Below are positions 27,958-36,749 of a stretch of 64,000 nucleotides of DNA, piece by piece (position 1 is the first letter of the stretch; every line of letters begins with the position of its first letter). Source of the DNA: JAATGI01 sp036510675 (GTDB lineage: Bacteria > Pseudomonadota > Alphaproteobacteria > ATCC43930 > CGMCC-115725); NCBI GenBank assembly GCA_036510675.1, contig DATCDN010000102.1, forward strand, positions 1-64,000, in the 5' to 3' direction. The notes under the pieces are model-generated. The model made no database searches, was not told where the DNA came from, and saw only the letters and a program-made list of their open reading frames with translations. The position numbers and the translations under genes were made by a program.

Positions 27958-29621
27958 AGGTCGAGCGTCACGATCTCGCTCGACGCGCGCGAGACGCACG
28001 CCGTCAGAAATTCCCGCTGCTCCGACGGCGACAACACATAGTCGCGATGATCGACGATGCCATCGCGGTATCGCACCTTGCAGGTGCCGCAGGTGCCGGA
28101 TTCGCACGATGACGGTATCGTCAATCCCGCTTGGCGCAATACGTCGAGGATCGAGCGGTCGGCTGGCACGTCCAGAACGCGGCCCGACGAGGCGATCCGG
28201 ATCTGGAACGCTCGACAATCGGCTATGTCCTTCACGGCCAGCGGCACGAACGATTCGAAATGCACCCGCCGCGCCGGCCAGTGCCGCGTCGCGCGATGCA
28301 CCGCATCCATCAGCCCCGCCGGGCCGCAGCAATAGACATGCGTGCCGTCATCGACCGGCGCCAGCAATTCCGCGACCGGCAATCGCGCGCGCGGATCGCC
28401 GCCGGTGAAGTGGCGATGAAGCGTGCCGTTCTTGCCGACCATCGCGGCCAGCCGGTCGAGAAACGGCGCCGCCGCCGCGTCGCGCGCGCAATAATGCAGG
28501 ACATAGCGATCGCCCGTCAGCTCGAACCCGCGAATCATCGAGAGAAAGGGGGTGATGCCGATGCCGCCCGCGATCAGCAGATGCGTCTCGGCACCGAGGA
28601 TGGCGGGGAAGCTGTTGCGCGGCCGGGAAACCGTCAGCCTCGTTCCAGCCGCCACCTGCTCGTGCAGAAACTTGGCCCCGCCCCGGCCATTGGCGGTGAG
28701 ACCGACGCCGATCTCGTAATACCCGTCTGATACCAGGTTGCATATCGAATAATGCCGCGAAGTTCCGTCGGCGAGGCGCACATCGATATGCGCTCCCGGG
28801 TCGAACGCGGGCAGTTCGCGCCCCGCGACCGGCGACAACCGAAACCCTTTGACCGACGCGGTCTCGTCATGCACCGCGTCTACCGTGACCTCGAACCAGT
28901 CCGGCTCATCGTCGGCGACCGGCGGCCGGTTCCACAGCCGATCCTCCCAGTCCTCGACCCTCGCCGCCTCGACCCGCTTCGCGAACACACCGCGCAGCGA
29001 TGGCGCCATCGCGTTGAGGTTCGCCAACGCGCGCGCCGCCTCCATGTTCTTCGGCTCGCGATAGAGATAATGCTGGATTCGGGCCACGGGCCACGCATCG
29101 GCCTCGCGCTCGACGATCGCGATCGTGTCGCCGGGCGCGACGAAGCCCGGCTCGATCACCGAATAGTACCAGCCGGTGCGGAAGGTCTCTTGCGTGCGCC
29201 GCGAAATGAAATCGCGGCCAAAGCGATGATTGAGCTTGTAGCAAGGCTGGCGGCTTTGCACGACTTGCAGCAAGGCACCGCCGACGCGCACCCGGTCGCC
29301 GATGCAGACATTGCTTTCATCGAGCCCGTCGGCGACCAGGTTTTCGCCGAAGCCGCCGGGGCCGAAAAGATGGGCGATATCAGGGACCTCGGCGCGCCAC
29401 GCCTCGTAATGGTGCAACGCGTATTGCAACAGCGCCTTATAGGGGCCGCCATGGATGACGGCCTCCGCCTGCTCATCGCCCTCGACGCCCAGCTTGCCGA
29501 CCCAGACCGGGCCGGAGCGCCGCTGCTTATCGATGGCGGAGGTGACGCCAGAGCGGCCCAGCGGTTTCGGGCGGCCGGTCCGAAGCTCCACCAACCGCGT
29601 CGTCAAATCCCGGTAATCCAT
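27954..29621 (-). CDS. MOSC domain fused to phthalate-dioxygenase-reductase-type oxidoreductase
   Basis: A 555-aa fusion. Residues ~1-165 are a YiiM-like MOSC domain with the HGGPYKALLQY motif and the probable molybdenum-binding Cys in SRQPCYKL. Residues ~170-220 are the YiiM-type alpha-helical linker. Residues ~240-450 are a flavin/NAD reductase with RHYSICNL (flavin) near 288, GGIGITPFLSMI and CCGPAGLM. The C-terminal [2Fe-2S] plant-type ferredoxin has CESGTCGTC near 507 plus a later Cys. Such reductases feed electrons to Rieske oxygenases. It is the only obvious reductase in the window. This domain fusion occurs in other proteobacteria. Confidence 0.9.
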   Translation of the reverse strand: MDYRDLTTRLVELRTGRPKPLGRSGVTSAIDKQRRSGPVWVGKLGVEGDEQAEAVIHGGPYKALLQYALHHYEAWRAEVPDIAHLFGPGGFGENLVADGLDESNVCIGDRVRVGGALLQVVQSRQPCYKLNHRFGRDFISRRTQETFRTGWYYSVIEPGFVAPGDTIAIVEREADAWPVARIQHYLYREPKNMEAARALANLNAMAPSLRGVFAKRVEAARVEDWEDRLWNRPPVADDEPDWFEVTVDAVHDETASVKGFRLSPVAGRELPAFDPGAHIDVRLADGTSRHYSICNLVSDGYYEIGVGLTANGRGGAKFLHEQVAAGTRLTVSRPRNSFPAILGAETHLLIAGGIGITPFLSMIRGFELTGDRYVLHYCARDAAAAPFLDRLAAMVGKNGTLHRHFTGGDPRARLPVAELLAPVDDGTHVYCCGPAGLMDAVHRATRHWPARRVHFESFVPLAVKDIADCRAFQIRIASSGRVLDVPADRSILDVLRQAGLTIPSSCESGTCGTCKVRYRDGIVDHRDYVLSPSEQREFLTACVSRASSEIVTLDL

Positions 29622-29637
29622 AAACCTAACCCTGCGA

Positions 29638-30351
29638 TCAGCGGCGCGCTTTTCGCCAGGAATCGTACTCGCGCCGGACTTCCTCGGTCGCGGGAAAGAT
29701 ATCGAGAATCGATCGCCCCTCGGCGATCTTTTCCTCGGCGAATTCGTCGTAGGCCGCCGTTTCCGCCGCCTCTTGCGCTAATTCGTCAGCCATGGCGGCG
29801 GGCACGATCACCACCCCCTCGGCGTCGCCGACAACGATATCGCCCGGATAGACCGCCACCCCGGCGCAACCGATCGGCACCTCGACATCGGCCGAATGGA
29901 GGCCGATCGGCGTGGCCGGCGACGACGTTTGGCGCTGATAGGCGGGCAGTCCGACCCTAACGACGCCCGCCAGGTCCCGGTAGCCGCCATCGGTGACGAT
30001 GCCGGCACAGCCACGCGCCTTGAGCCGGCCGATCATCAGATCGCCGGCGGAGGCCGACCGTGGCGCGTCGCCGGCATCAATGACGAGAACCGCGCCGGGC
30101 GGACACTCTTCCAGCGCCCGGCGCTGAACATTGTCGGGCCGCCCGAACGCGCCGAGACTGTCGATATCCTCGCGCGCCGGAATGAACCGCAACGTATAGG
30201 CCGGCCCGACCATGGCCCCCAATCGGCCATCAACCGGCGCGATGCCGTGCAGGAATTGATTTCGCAGCCCCCGCTTGAGGAGGCCATTGGTCAGCGTCGA
30301 GACGCCGGCCTTTTGAAGCAAAGCCTTGGTTTCCGGCTTCAGTGCCGTCAT
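29638..30351 (-). CDS. RraA-like / HMG-aldolase family protein
   Basis: A 237-aa RraA-fold protein with GDLMIGRLKARGCAGIVTDGGYRDLAGV, where the Arg and Asp correspond to the substrate/metal site of 4-hydroxy-4-methyl-2-oxoglutarate aldolases and oxaloacetate decarboxylases. I use the ATG at 30351, which has GGAG six bases upstream. An upstream TTG would overlap that Shine-Dalgarno sequence. The gap to the reductase fusion downstream is 16 bp, so they are cotranscribed. Retro-aldol cleavage of a ring-fission product is the most likely role. Confidence 0.88.
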   Translation of the reverse strand: MTALKPETKALLQKAGVSTLTNGLLKRGLRNQFLHGIAPVDGRLGAMVGPAYTLRFIPAREDIDSLGAFGRPDNVQRRALEECPPGAVLVIDAGDAPRSASAGDLMIGRLKARGCAGIVTDGGYRDLAGVVRVGLPAYQRQTSSPATPIGLHSADVEVPIGCAGVAVYPGDIVVGDAEGVVIVPAAMADELAQEAAETAAYDEFAEEKIAEGRSILDIFPATEEVRREYDSWRKARR

Positions 30352-30370
30352 GTCGATCTCCAAAATCGCG

Positions 30371-30820
30371 TCAGGGCACGCTAAGAAACTGGGCCGCGCC
30401 CTTGCTGAGCATCGCCTGGCGATCGGATTCCCGGGTTTCGGATTCCGGAAAGTTCAACTCGACCGAGACTCCGTCCGGGTCTTTCATGAAAAACTGGGTA
30501 TTGCCGCTATCGGGCAGCACGATGACATTGAAGTCGATATGCGCGGCATCGAGAATCGCACGCGTGCGTTCGGCGCCGGCACAGGAGAATGAGATATGAT
30601 GCAGCCGACCCGTTTGGACCACCGGGCGGTCGGGGTCCGTCGCGCTCCTGCCGATCAGATGGACCGTCGGCAGATCGTTCTCGCAATAGAGCCACAGGCC
30701 AGGAAACGGCAGCGGCGGCCGCGCGCCGACATAAAGGCCGAGAAGCTCGCAGTAGAAATGCGTGGTCGCTTCGATATCGGCGACCTCCAGGGTGTAGTGG
30801 TCGATGTGATGCAGGCCCAT
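30371..30820 (-). CDS. VOC-family metalloenzyme (glyoxalase/extradiol dioxygenase fold)
   Basis: A 149-aa single vicinal-oxygen-chelate domain. Candidate metal ligands are a His in GLHHIDHYTLEV, a His in GRLHHISFSC and the Glu in DGVSVELNF. This pattern suits a small glyoxalase- or extradiol-type enzyme. It lies 19 bp upstream of the rraA-like gene and 17 bp downstream of the second RidA gene in one minus-strand unit. With an adjacent RraA-like aldolase and FAH hydrolase, a ring-cleavage role is possible but not shown. Confidence 0.85.
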   Translation of the reverse strand: MGLHHIDHYTLEVADIEATTHFYCELLGLYVGARPPLPFPGLWLYCENDLPTVHLIGRSATDPDRPVVQTGRLHHISFSCAGAERTRAILDAAHIDFNVIVLPDSGNTQFFMKDPDGVSVELNFPESETRESDRQAMLSKGAAQFLSVP

Positions 30821-30837
30821 TTCCCTCTCCTATGGAC

Positions 30838-31290
30838 TCAAGCGGATGTCGACGCGTCGGGCGCGGGTTGCCGCAATCCCACCACGGCTTCGATCTCGAT
30901 CTTGACGCCGGGAATGGCGAGCTCGCTCACCCCGATCAGCGTGCTGGCCGGACGCGTGGCGCCGAAATATTCCTGGCGCACCGGATTGATCTTGGCGCGA
31001 TCGTTCACGTCGAGCAGGAACACGGTCACCTTCAGGACATCGGCGAAGGTCGCGCCCGCCGCCGCCAGGATTTTTTTCATGCTTTCGAAGATGCAGCGCG
31101 TTTGCGCCACCACATCATCGCCACCCACGACATTCAAATGCTCATCGACGGCGATGACGCCCGAAACGAACAGAAGATTCCCGAACCGTACGGCGTCCGT
31201 GTAATGGCTGATCGCGGGGGCAAGTCCTTCGATACGGATTTCCTCGCGCCGCGGCGCGGCGGCCTCCCCCGATTGGGGCATAGACGGCAT
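30838..31290 (-). CDS. RidA/YjgF family protein (copy 2)
   Basis: A 150-aa RidA-family protein (AVRFGNLLFVSGVIAVDEHLN, DVLKVTVFLLDVNDR, RPASTLIGVSELAIPGVKIEIEAVV). The archetypal catalytic Arg is absent near the end: VSELAIPG stands where RidA has an R-containing motif, so the function may differ from imine hydrolysis. I use the ATG at 31290; ATG 31281 is also possible. It is the first gene of the VOC-RraA-reductase unit. A perfect 17-bp palindrome lies 40 bp upstream. Confidence 0.85.
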   Translation of the reverse strand: MPSMPQSGEAAAPRREEIRIEGLAPAISHYTDAVRFGNLLFVSGVIAVDEHLNVVGGDDVVAQTRCIFESMKKILAAAGATFADVLKVTVFLLDVNDRAKINPVRQEYFGATRPASTLIGVSELAIPGVKIEIEAVVGLRQPAPDASTSA

Positions 31291-31329
31291 GCTTCCGACC
31301 CCTCTTACCCGATTATTCTTAAATGGAGT

Positions 31330-31346
31330 TTGGATAACGTATCCAA
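31330..31346 (-). promoter_or_regulatory. 17-bp palindrome, GntR-type operator candidate 2
   Basis: TTGGATA ACG TATCCAA, perfect seven-base arms, 40 bp before the RidA copy 2 start. The form fits FCD-GntR operators. Confidence 0.6.
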
Positions 31347-31416
31347 TCATGGCGTCAGTCGCCTGTCAATCGATCCCATCCCGTCACCGCAAACTTGGCA
31401 GCTTTATCCAGTGAAA

Positions 31417-31433
31417 CTGTTTACAATAAACAA
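31417..31433 (+). promoter_or_regulatory. 17-bp near-palindrome, GntR-type operator candidate 3
   Basis: CTGTTTA CAA TAAACAA; the inner 15 bases form perfect six-base arms around CAA. It ends 48 bp before the OYE start at 31481 and has the same 7-3-7 layout as the neighbouring site 71 bp away on the other side of the divergent promoter. Confidence 0.5.
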
Positions 31434-31480
31434 AGCGATTGATATAGCTCGGGCACCAGACCATTTTTGGGGATCGACAT

Positions 31481-32590
31481 ATGACGGCAGCGTCCAACGG
31501 GACCGGAGTCACGCTCTTTTCACCGCTGAAATTCGGGCGGATCGACCTCCCTAATCGCATTGTCATGTCGCCGATGACACGCAGCCGAGCCGATGAGAAT
31601 TTCGCGCCGCCGCCAATGTCGATAACCTATTACGCACAGCGCGCGTCCGCCGGCCTGGTGATCGCGGAGAGCACCACGCCATCGCCCAACGCCCATTGCT
31701 ATGTCCGTCAGCCCGGCATTTACACCAAGGACCAGATTGCCGCCTGGCGCAAAGTTACGGACGCGGTGCATGAGGCGGGCGGCCGGATTTTCCTGCAGCT
31801 CAACCATGGCGGCCGGGCCGGCCATCCACTCAACCAGCCACAAGGGGCGGAGATCGTCGCCCCCTCGGCGATCGCCATGAAGGGCACGCGCTGGACCGAT
31901 CAGCATGGTGAGACCCCCGCCACGATGCCTCGCACGATGATGCTTGCCGACATCGAGCAGGTGATTGCCGAATTCGGTCAGGCCGCGCGCAACGCGGTCG
32001 AGGCCGGGATGGACGGGATCGAGCTGCATTGCTCGACCGGCTATCTGATGGAGCAATTCCTCAATCCGAGCACTAATCACCGGACCGATTCCTATGGCGG
32101 CACGATGGTGAACCGCGCCCGCTTCGTGGTCAATCTGCTGACCAGCGTGTCGGACGCGATCGGGCCGGACCGCGTCGGGATTCGCGTCTCGCCCTACAGC
32201 TTCATCAACGATCTGGTCGGCGACTATCCCGAGATGGAGGACACCTACCGCCATCTCGTGGCCGAAATGAACCGGATCGGCATCCTTTATCAGCATCTGA
32301 AGGATGTCTCATCATCGGGCGGCGCGGTCTTCAAGAAGCCGCTGCGCGAGGAGATGCGTCGCAGCTTCAAGAACTTCACGATGCAGAATGGCGGCTTCGA
32401 CAAGGCGAGCGCCGAGGCGGCACTGGCGACAGGCGAAGGCGATCTCATCGTGTTCGGCCGCTCCTTCATCGGCAACCCCGATCTGGTGGCGCGCTTCAAA
32501 AACGATTGGCCGATCACCGCCCATGACGACAAGACGGTCTACACGCCGGGAGCGAAAGGCTATATCGACTATCCGACCTATGGCGCCTGA
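31481..32590 (+). CDS. old yellow enzyme family alkene reductase
   Basis: A 369-aa FMN TIM-barrel reductase of the NemA/XenA-like class: FSPLKFGRIDLPNRIVMSPMTR start, FLQLNHGGRAGHP, FLNPSTNHRTDSYGG. The substrate-anchoring pair His-x2-Asn/His is His183-C-S-Thr186 here, so the second ligand is Thr. The YGG and TNxRxD motifs are intact. It is divergent from the RidA/VOC/RraA unit, with a 190-bp intergenic region holding two palindromes. It should reduce an activated C=C bond of an unsaturated carbonyl intermediate. Confidence 0.9.
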   Translation: MTAASNGTGVTLFSPLKFGRIDLPNRIVMSPMTRSRADENFAPPPMSITYYAQRASAGLVIAESTTPSPNAHCYVRQPGIYTKDQIAAWRKVTDAVHEAGGRIFLQLNHGGRAGHPLNQPQGAEIVAPSAIAMKGTRWTDQHGETPATMPRTMMLADIEQVIAEFGQAARNAVEAGMDGIELHCSTGYLMEQFLNPSTNHRTDSYGGTMVNRARFVVNLLTSVSDAIGPDRVGIRVSPYSFINDLVGDYPEMEDTYRHLVAEMNRIGILYQHLKDVSSSGGAVFKKPLREEMRRSFKNFTMQNGGFDKASAEAALATGEGDLIVFGRSFIGNPDLVARFKNDWPITAHDDKTVYTPGAKGYIDYPTYGA

Positions 32591-32606
32591 ACGGCGCCGG
32601 CCGGCG

Positions 32607-33587
32607 CTATAAATCGCGCCGGCGAACCCGGTCGAGCATCACCGCGACGATGATGACGATGCCGACCGCCAGAATCTGATAGTAGGACGAGACCCCGACC
32701 ATCGTCATCGAGTTCGACAGCGCGCCAAGGATCAGGCAGCCGTAGAGCACATGCATCATGCCGCCGCTGCCGCCGGTTAGCGCGATGCCGCCGAGCACCA
32801 CGGCGGCAATAGAGCGTAGCGTCATGTCCGGCTCGGCGACCGGCTGGGCGGCATTGACCCAGGCCGTCAGGATGATCCCCGCGACACCCGACGCGAAGCC
32901 GGCAAAGCCATAGACCAGCATGGTGTAGAACGGCACGCGGACGCCGGAGCGGATCGCCGCCGAGCGGTTAGAGCCGATGGCGTAGACATAGCGGCCGAAA
33001 ACGGTGCGCCGGAGCAGGAAAGCGCCAACCAGCATGAGCCCGATCGCGATCTCGAAGCTGACGGGAATATTGAGGAAATGACCAAAGCCGATCGAGCCGG
33101 AAAGCTGTTCCGGAATGGTGTAGATCGGCACGCCATGCGCCAGGATAAGCGCGACCGCGGTTGCCACTGAGGCCATGCCCAAGGTTACAATCAACGGCGA
33201 GGTCCGCTGATAGGCGATGATGTAGCCGGTTATCAAACCGGTGCCGCAGCCGACAAGCGCCATGACCGCAACGCCGCCCCATACCCCGACATACGGCACC
33301 GCGAGAATGCCAACGATCCCGGAAATCGACATCACCGCCGCCATCGACAGATCGAGGCCGCCGCTGATGATGGTGAAGGCTTGGCCGACCGACATGACGA
33401 AGAGCGGCGCCAGTTGGGCCGCCAGATTGTCGAGATTGTCGGTGGACAGAAACCGCGGCTCAATCATATCGACAATGGCGGAGTAGACGATAATGAAGGC
33501 CGGCAGGATCAGGTCGCCGATGCTTATTTTGAACCGCCGACGCTTTACCGGAGGCATCGGCGGCGCTTCCGTGGCCGAATCGATCAT
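32607..33587 (-). CDS. ribose-type ABC importer, permease
   Basis: A 326-aa membrane protein of the RbsC-like family with eight to ten hydrophobic segments. It has the motifs FTIISGGLDLSMAAVM, RRTVFGRYVYAIGSNRSAA and a conserved AAVVLGGIALTGGSGG. It forms the channel of the importer with the ATPase at 33584, whose stop overlaps this start (ATGA). Its 3' end lies 16 bp from the convergent OYE stop. The substrate is probably a metabolite of the GntR module, not necessarily a sugar. Confidence 0.91.
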   Translation of the reverse strand: MIDSATEAPPMPPVKRRRFKISIGDLILPAFIIVYSAIVDMIEPRFLSTDNLDNLAAQLAPLFVMSVGQAFTIISGGLDLSMAAVMSISGIVGILAVPYVGVWGGVAVMALVGCGTGLITGYIIAYQRTSPLIVTLGMASVATAVALILAHGVPIYTIPEQLSGSIGFGHFLNIPVSFEIAIGLMLVGAFLLRRTVFGRYVYAIGSNRSAAIRSGVRVPFYTMLVYGFAGFASGVAGIILTAWVNAAQPVAEPDMTLRSIAAVVLGGIALTGGSGGMMHVLYGCLILGALSNSMTMVGVSSYYQILAVGIVIIVAVMLDRVRRRDL

Positions 33588-35179
33588 GTCGTCTCCTCCG
33601 TCCGCAAATGGAAGGCGCCAGCCTTGTGGTCGCTATCCTCGACCCGACTGCCCAGCACGTCGGTGATGATGTCCGCCTCGTCGTCGATGGTCGGATGGTC
33701 GTATTTTCGCGCGATCTTGCCGCCGATGATGGTGTAGATGACGTCGCAGATCGCGATCGTCTCGAGCAAATCGCTGGAAATGAGCACCACGCCGACACCT
33801 TCGGCGGCACGCTCGCGGATCAGTTCCTGGATATCGCGCTTGGAGCCGATATCGACGCCGGCGGTCGGGTCTTCCAGCACCAGCAACGAGCCGCCCCGCC
33901 CGAGACAGCGGCCGAGCATGACCTTCTGCTGGTTGCCGCCGCTGAGGCTGATGATCGGCTGGTCATAATCGGCATAGCGGGTGCGAAAGCGCGTGAGCTG
34001 CTCGGTGGTCAGCCGGCGCTCGTCGCCATCGCGCAAGACACCGTATTTCTGGACCCGGTGAAGCTGGCTGATCGTCAGATTCTCGCGCGTGCTGCGGCTT
34101 GGCAGAACACAGTTGGCGGCGCGACCCGAGGGCAGATACGCGACACCGGCCCGCGCCGCGTCCGCCGGTCCGCTGGGCCGGTGCGGCCGGCCCGCCAGCA
34201 TCATGATGCCGGGGCGAATATCCGCCAGTCCGACGATCGCATTGCCGATCTTCTCGCAGCCGGAACCAACCACGCCGTAGAGCCCGACGACCTCGCCCCG
34301 CCGGACCGCAAGGTCGACGGCCATGCCGCCGCGCCCCGGCAAACCGGCGATCGACAGCACCTCCTCGCCCAATGTCGGCGCGCGCTTGCCGGATGCCTTG
34401 GCACCCGATCCACCCACTAGCTTAGCGACGATGAAGGCGGCATCCATGCCTTCCGTGATCGGAAAAGAATCGACCAGGGACCCATCCTTCATCAGGCTGA
34501 CGCGGTCGGCGACCTCGATCACTTCCTCGACATGATGCGTTACGAAAATCACCGCCATGCCCTGGGCGCGGGCGCCGTGAATAATATTGAGCAGCTTTTC
34601 GTTCTCGCGCACCCCCAACATCGCGGTCGGCTCGTCGAGAATGAGGACGCGCGGCCGCCGCGCCAGCGCCTTCACCACTTCAATGAGCTGTTGCGTCGCC
34701 ACCGACAAATCGCGCATCGGCGCATTCAGGTCGAAATCGAACTTATATTCGTCGAGCAGCGTGCGGCAGCGCTCGATCTCGTCGCGCTTGCGCAGCAGGC
34801 TGAACGGGTGCCGGCCCGCCTCCATGCCGAGACAGATGTTCTCCCGTACCGTCAAATCCGGCACCAGGGACAATTCCTGAAACACCATTGCCAATCCGAG
34901 GTTGCGAGCCTCGGCGATGGTGCGAAAATGAACCTCGCGCCCGTCGAGGACCAGCTTGCCTTCGTCCGGCGGAAACAATCCACCGACGATCTTGCCGATG
35001 GTCGATTTGCCGGCACCGTTCTCGCCAAGGACGGCATGCACCTCGCCCGCCTTAAAGCCGATCGAGACGTTATTTACCGCGTGTGTTGAGCCAAATCGTT
35101 TATGGACATTCCGCAGGGTGACGATCTCGCTCGCCTCGCCCGCCCCGGTTCGTTCTGATCCCGGCACCTCGTTCACCAT
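33584..35179 (-). CDS. ribose-type ABC importer, tandem ATPase
   Basis: A 531-aa RbsA-like protein with two ABC domains. The first has Walker A GENGAGKST and Walker B VLILDEPTAML. The second has the usual degenerate Walker A (GVVGSGCEKIG), a LSGGNQQKVMLGR signature and Walker B LLVLEDPTAGVD. The start is chosen at ATG 35179, a few residues before the conserved ASEIVTLRNVHKRFG. An ORF extension to 35368 lacks a Shine-Dalgarno sequence and overlaps the binding-protein gene. It couples ATP hydrolysis to transport through the downstream permease. Confidence 0.9.
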   Translation of the reverse strand: MVNEVPGSERTGAGEASEIVTLRNVHKRFGSTHAVNNVSIGFKAGEVHAVLGENGAGKSTIGKIVGGLFPPDEGKLVLDGREVHFRTIAEARNLGLAMVFQELSLVPDLTVRENICLGMEAGRHPFSLLRKRDEIERCRTLLDEYKFDFDLNAPMRDLSVATQQLIEVVKALARRPRVLILDEPTAMLGVRENEKLLNIIHGARAQGMAVIFVTHHVEEVIEVADRVSLMKDGSLVDSFPITEGMDAAFIVAKLVGGSGAKASGKRAPTLGEEVLSIAGLPGRGGMAVDLAVRRGEVVGLYGVVGSGCEKIGNAIVGLADIRPGIMMLAGRPHRPSGPADAARAGVAYLPSGRAANCVLPSRSTRENLTISQLHRVQKYGVLRDGDERRLTTEQLTRFRTRYADYDQPIISLSGGNQQKVMLGRCLGRGGSLLVLEDPTAGVDIGSKRDIQELIRERAAEGVGVVLISSDLLETIAICDVIYTIIGGKIARKYDHPTIDDEADIITDVLGSRVEDSDHKAGAFHLRTEETT

Positions 35180-35313
35180 TCCCGTCGCTCTATTCACCGT
35201 TGGATCGCTTGACGTGAAGTAGCCCAGCGGCACGGGCTTTTCGGCGGTCTCGATGATCCTCCCGTCCCGCATTGCTGGGAACGGGAGGACATCCGACGGT
35301 GCCTTCGTTCGGC

Positions 35314-36396
35314 TTATTGGAACGCGTCGATCGACCAGTTCGCGGGCGGGACGTCCGTCTCTTGCCACGGATAGGTCTTATAGTTCGCCTTGGTGATGAT
35401 CCGCGTCGGGGTCACGACCACGGGGTAGGGGAAATTCTTATCCTTCTGGATCAGCGGTGTCGGCAGGCCCAGCTTACGGCGGATCGAATATTGCACCATC
35501 AGCCGGCCCATCAGGATCGCGGGCTCGGTGTTGTCGCCGAGCAGCGTGCCGTTTTCCAGCTCCGGGAAGATGCCCCGCACGATCGTGCTGCCCACCACCT
35601 GCATCTTGGCGTGGCGCTGCTTGACCGCCTGAACCGCGCCCATGCCTAATCCCATGGTCGGGGTCCACACGAAGCTGGCATCGGGATATTTGGTGATCAT
35701 ATCGGCGGTGGTCGCCAGCCCGTATCCCAGCGAAATCTCGCCGCCGACCGGCGCCAATTCCAAGGTCGCGCCCGGGCATTCCTTGACCGCGGTCTTCAGC
35801 CCATCGACCCGCAGCTTGGTCCACTCCGCGCCCGCCGGCCCCGGCAGCGCCAGGATCTTGAATTTATCCTGGGGCCGGCTTTTGCACAGCATCTCGCCGA
35901 GTTTTTTCCCGATTTCGTAGTCGCTCATCACGACGCCGTAATCGGCCAGCTTGCTGTTCAACGGAATGCCCGCCGCGATGATGGTAATGCCCTTCGCCTT
36001 CACCTGCTTCAGCTTCGGATCGAAGCCATCGAAGGATGAGGGCCCGAGCACCAGGACATCGATGCCCTTGGTCATCATGGCGTCGATCTGAGCGTATTGC
36101 TCGGCCATATTGCCGAATTTGCCGGCGATGCTGATCTGAACGATCTTGCCCCCGACCCGCTTGACCTCGTCAACCATGCCGTAGGCCATGCCCTTCCAGA
36201 AATCATCCTGGAGATGGACCAGCGTCACCCCATAACGAATGTAAGGCTTGGTATCCTTAACCGGATCGGTAATGCCGAGATAGCGATCCTTTTCCTGAGC
36301 CTGCGCGTTTGTGACGCAAAGGCCGGTCATTGCGGCAAGCGTCAACGCGCCGGCGCAAAGCGAATACAGCACGGTGTTGGTCATGTTTTTCAACAT
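35314..36396 (-). CDS. ribose-type ABC importer, periplasmic binding protein (TorT-like)
   Basis: A 360-aa exported binding protein. A signal peptide (MLKNMTNTVLYSLCAGALTL..., cleavage near NAQA-QEK) is followed by a Periplasmic-binding-like domain (YGVTLVHLQDDFWKGMAYGMVDEVKRVGGK, MMTKGIDVLVLGPSS). Features resemble TorT/ribose-binding relatives. The ATG at 36396 has GGGGAGGGG upstream. It heads the importer operon; a 134-bp gap separates it from the ATPase gene. A perfect 17-bp palindrome lies 44 bp before the start, suggesting regulation by a GntR-type repressor. Confidence 0.9.
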   Translation of the reverse strand: MLKNMTNTVLYSLCAGALTLAAMTGLCVTNAQAQEKDRYLGITDPVKDTKPYIRYGVTLVHLQDDFWKGMAYGMVDEVKRVGGKIVQISIAGKFGNMAEQYAQIDAMMTKGIDVLVLGPSSFDGFDPKLKQVKAKGITIIAAGIPLNSKLADYGVVMSDYEIGKKLGEMLCKSRPQDKFKILALPGPAGAEWTKLRVDGLKTAVKECPGATLELAPVGGEISLGYGLATTADMITKYPDASFVWTPTMGLGMGAVQAVKQRHAKMQVVGSTIVRGIFPELENGTLLGDNTEPAILMGRLMVQYSIRRKLGLPTPLIQKDKNFPYPVVVTPTRIITKANYKTYPWQETDVPPANWSIDAFQ

Positions 36397-36439
36397 GGTG
36401 GCTACCCCTCCCCTAGGATTGCAGACCGCCAGCGAGATA

Positions 36440-36456
36440 TTGTCTCCATGAGACAA
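36440..36456 (-). promoter_or_regulatory. 17-bp palindrome, GntR-type operator candidate 4
   Basis: TTGTCTC CAT GAGACAA, perfect seven-base arms, 44 bp before the importer binding-protein start. It has the same layout and end bases as the sites at 26104 and 31330. The rest of the 353-bp gap to 36749 contains the open stretch described at 36600 and a short GGTCCG-GCTA-CGGACC hairpin. Confidence 0.6.
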
Positions 36457-36599
36457 AAGAAATTATCCATATGTGCCAATCATTTTCAATCGCTTTTTTC
36501 CCGCGCACGATCCACAGCTGACGGTGAAGCAGCCTTCTTCCCTCCAGGAAGGAAAAATCAAGCGGTGAAAGCGCCAAAGCGGGTCCGGCTACGGACCGG

Positions 36600-36749
36600 C
36601 TACGTCGAACGCGGGTAAGGCGCATCGGATTTCTCTTCAATCAGGCTCGAGCCGAACAGTTCATTGATTTGCCGATTTAGCCGGGCACGCTGGTCATGGG
36701 TGACATAGACACAGCGGGCCAGCGCGATAAACGCGGCGCCATAACGCTG
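36600..36749 (-). other. 49-codon open stretch following the amber stop of the acyl-AMP ligase
   Basis: In the same frame as the ligase gene, immediately after its TAG stop (36750-36752), translation would continue for 49 sense codons (QRYGAAFIALARCVYV... NRQINELFGSSLIEE...) to a second TAG at 36600. There is no in-frame ATG near its start. The composition looks protein-like, with an amphipathic NRQINELFGSSLIEEK segment. It could be an ancestral C-terminus cut off by a point mutation, a readthrough extension or a sequencing error. Confidence 0.4.

Noticed and set aside
33584..35368. Longer start for the tandem ATPase at 35368
   Set aside because: The extra N-terminus overlaps the binding-protein coding region, lacks a ribosome-binding site and is not part of the family.
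36600..36749. Pyrrolysine or selenocysteine-type recoding at the amber codon
   Set aside because: No recoding machinery or structural element is visible in the window; a simple nonsense mutation is more economical.
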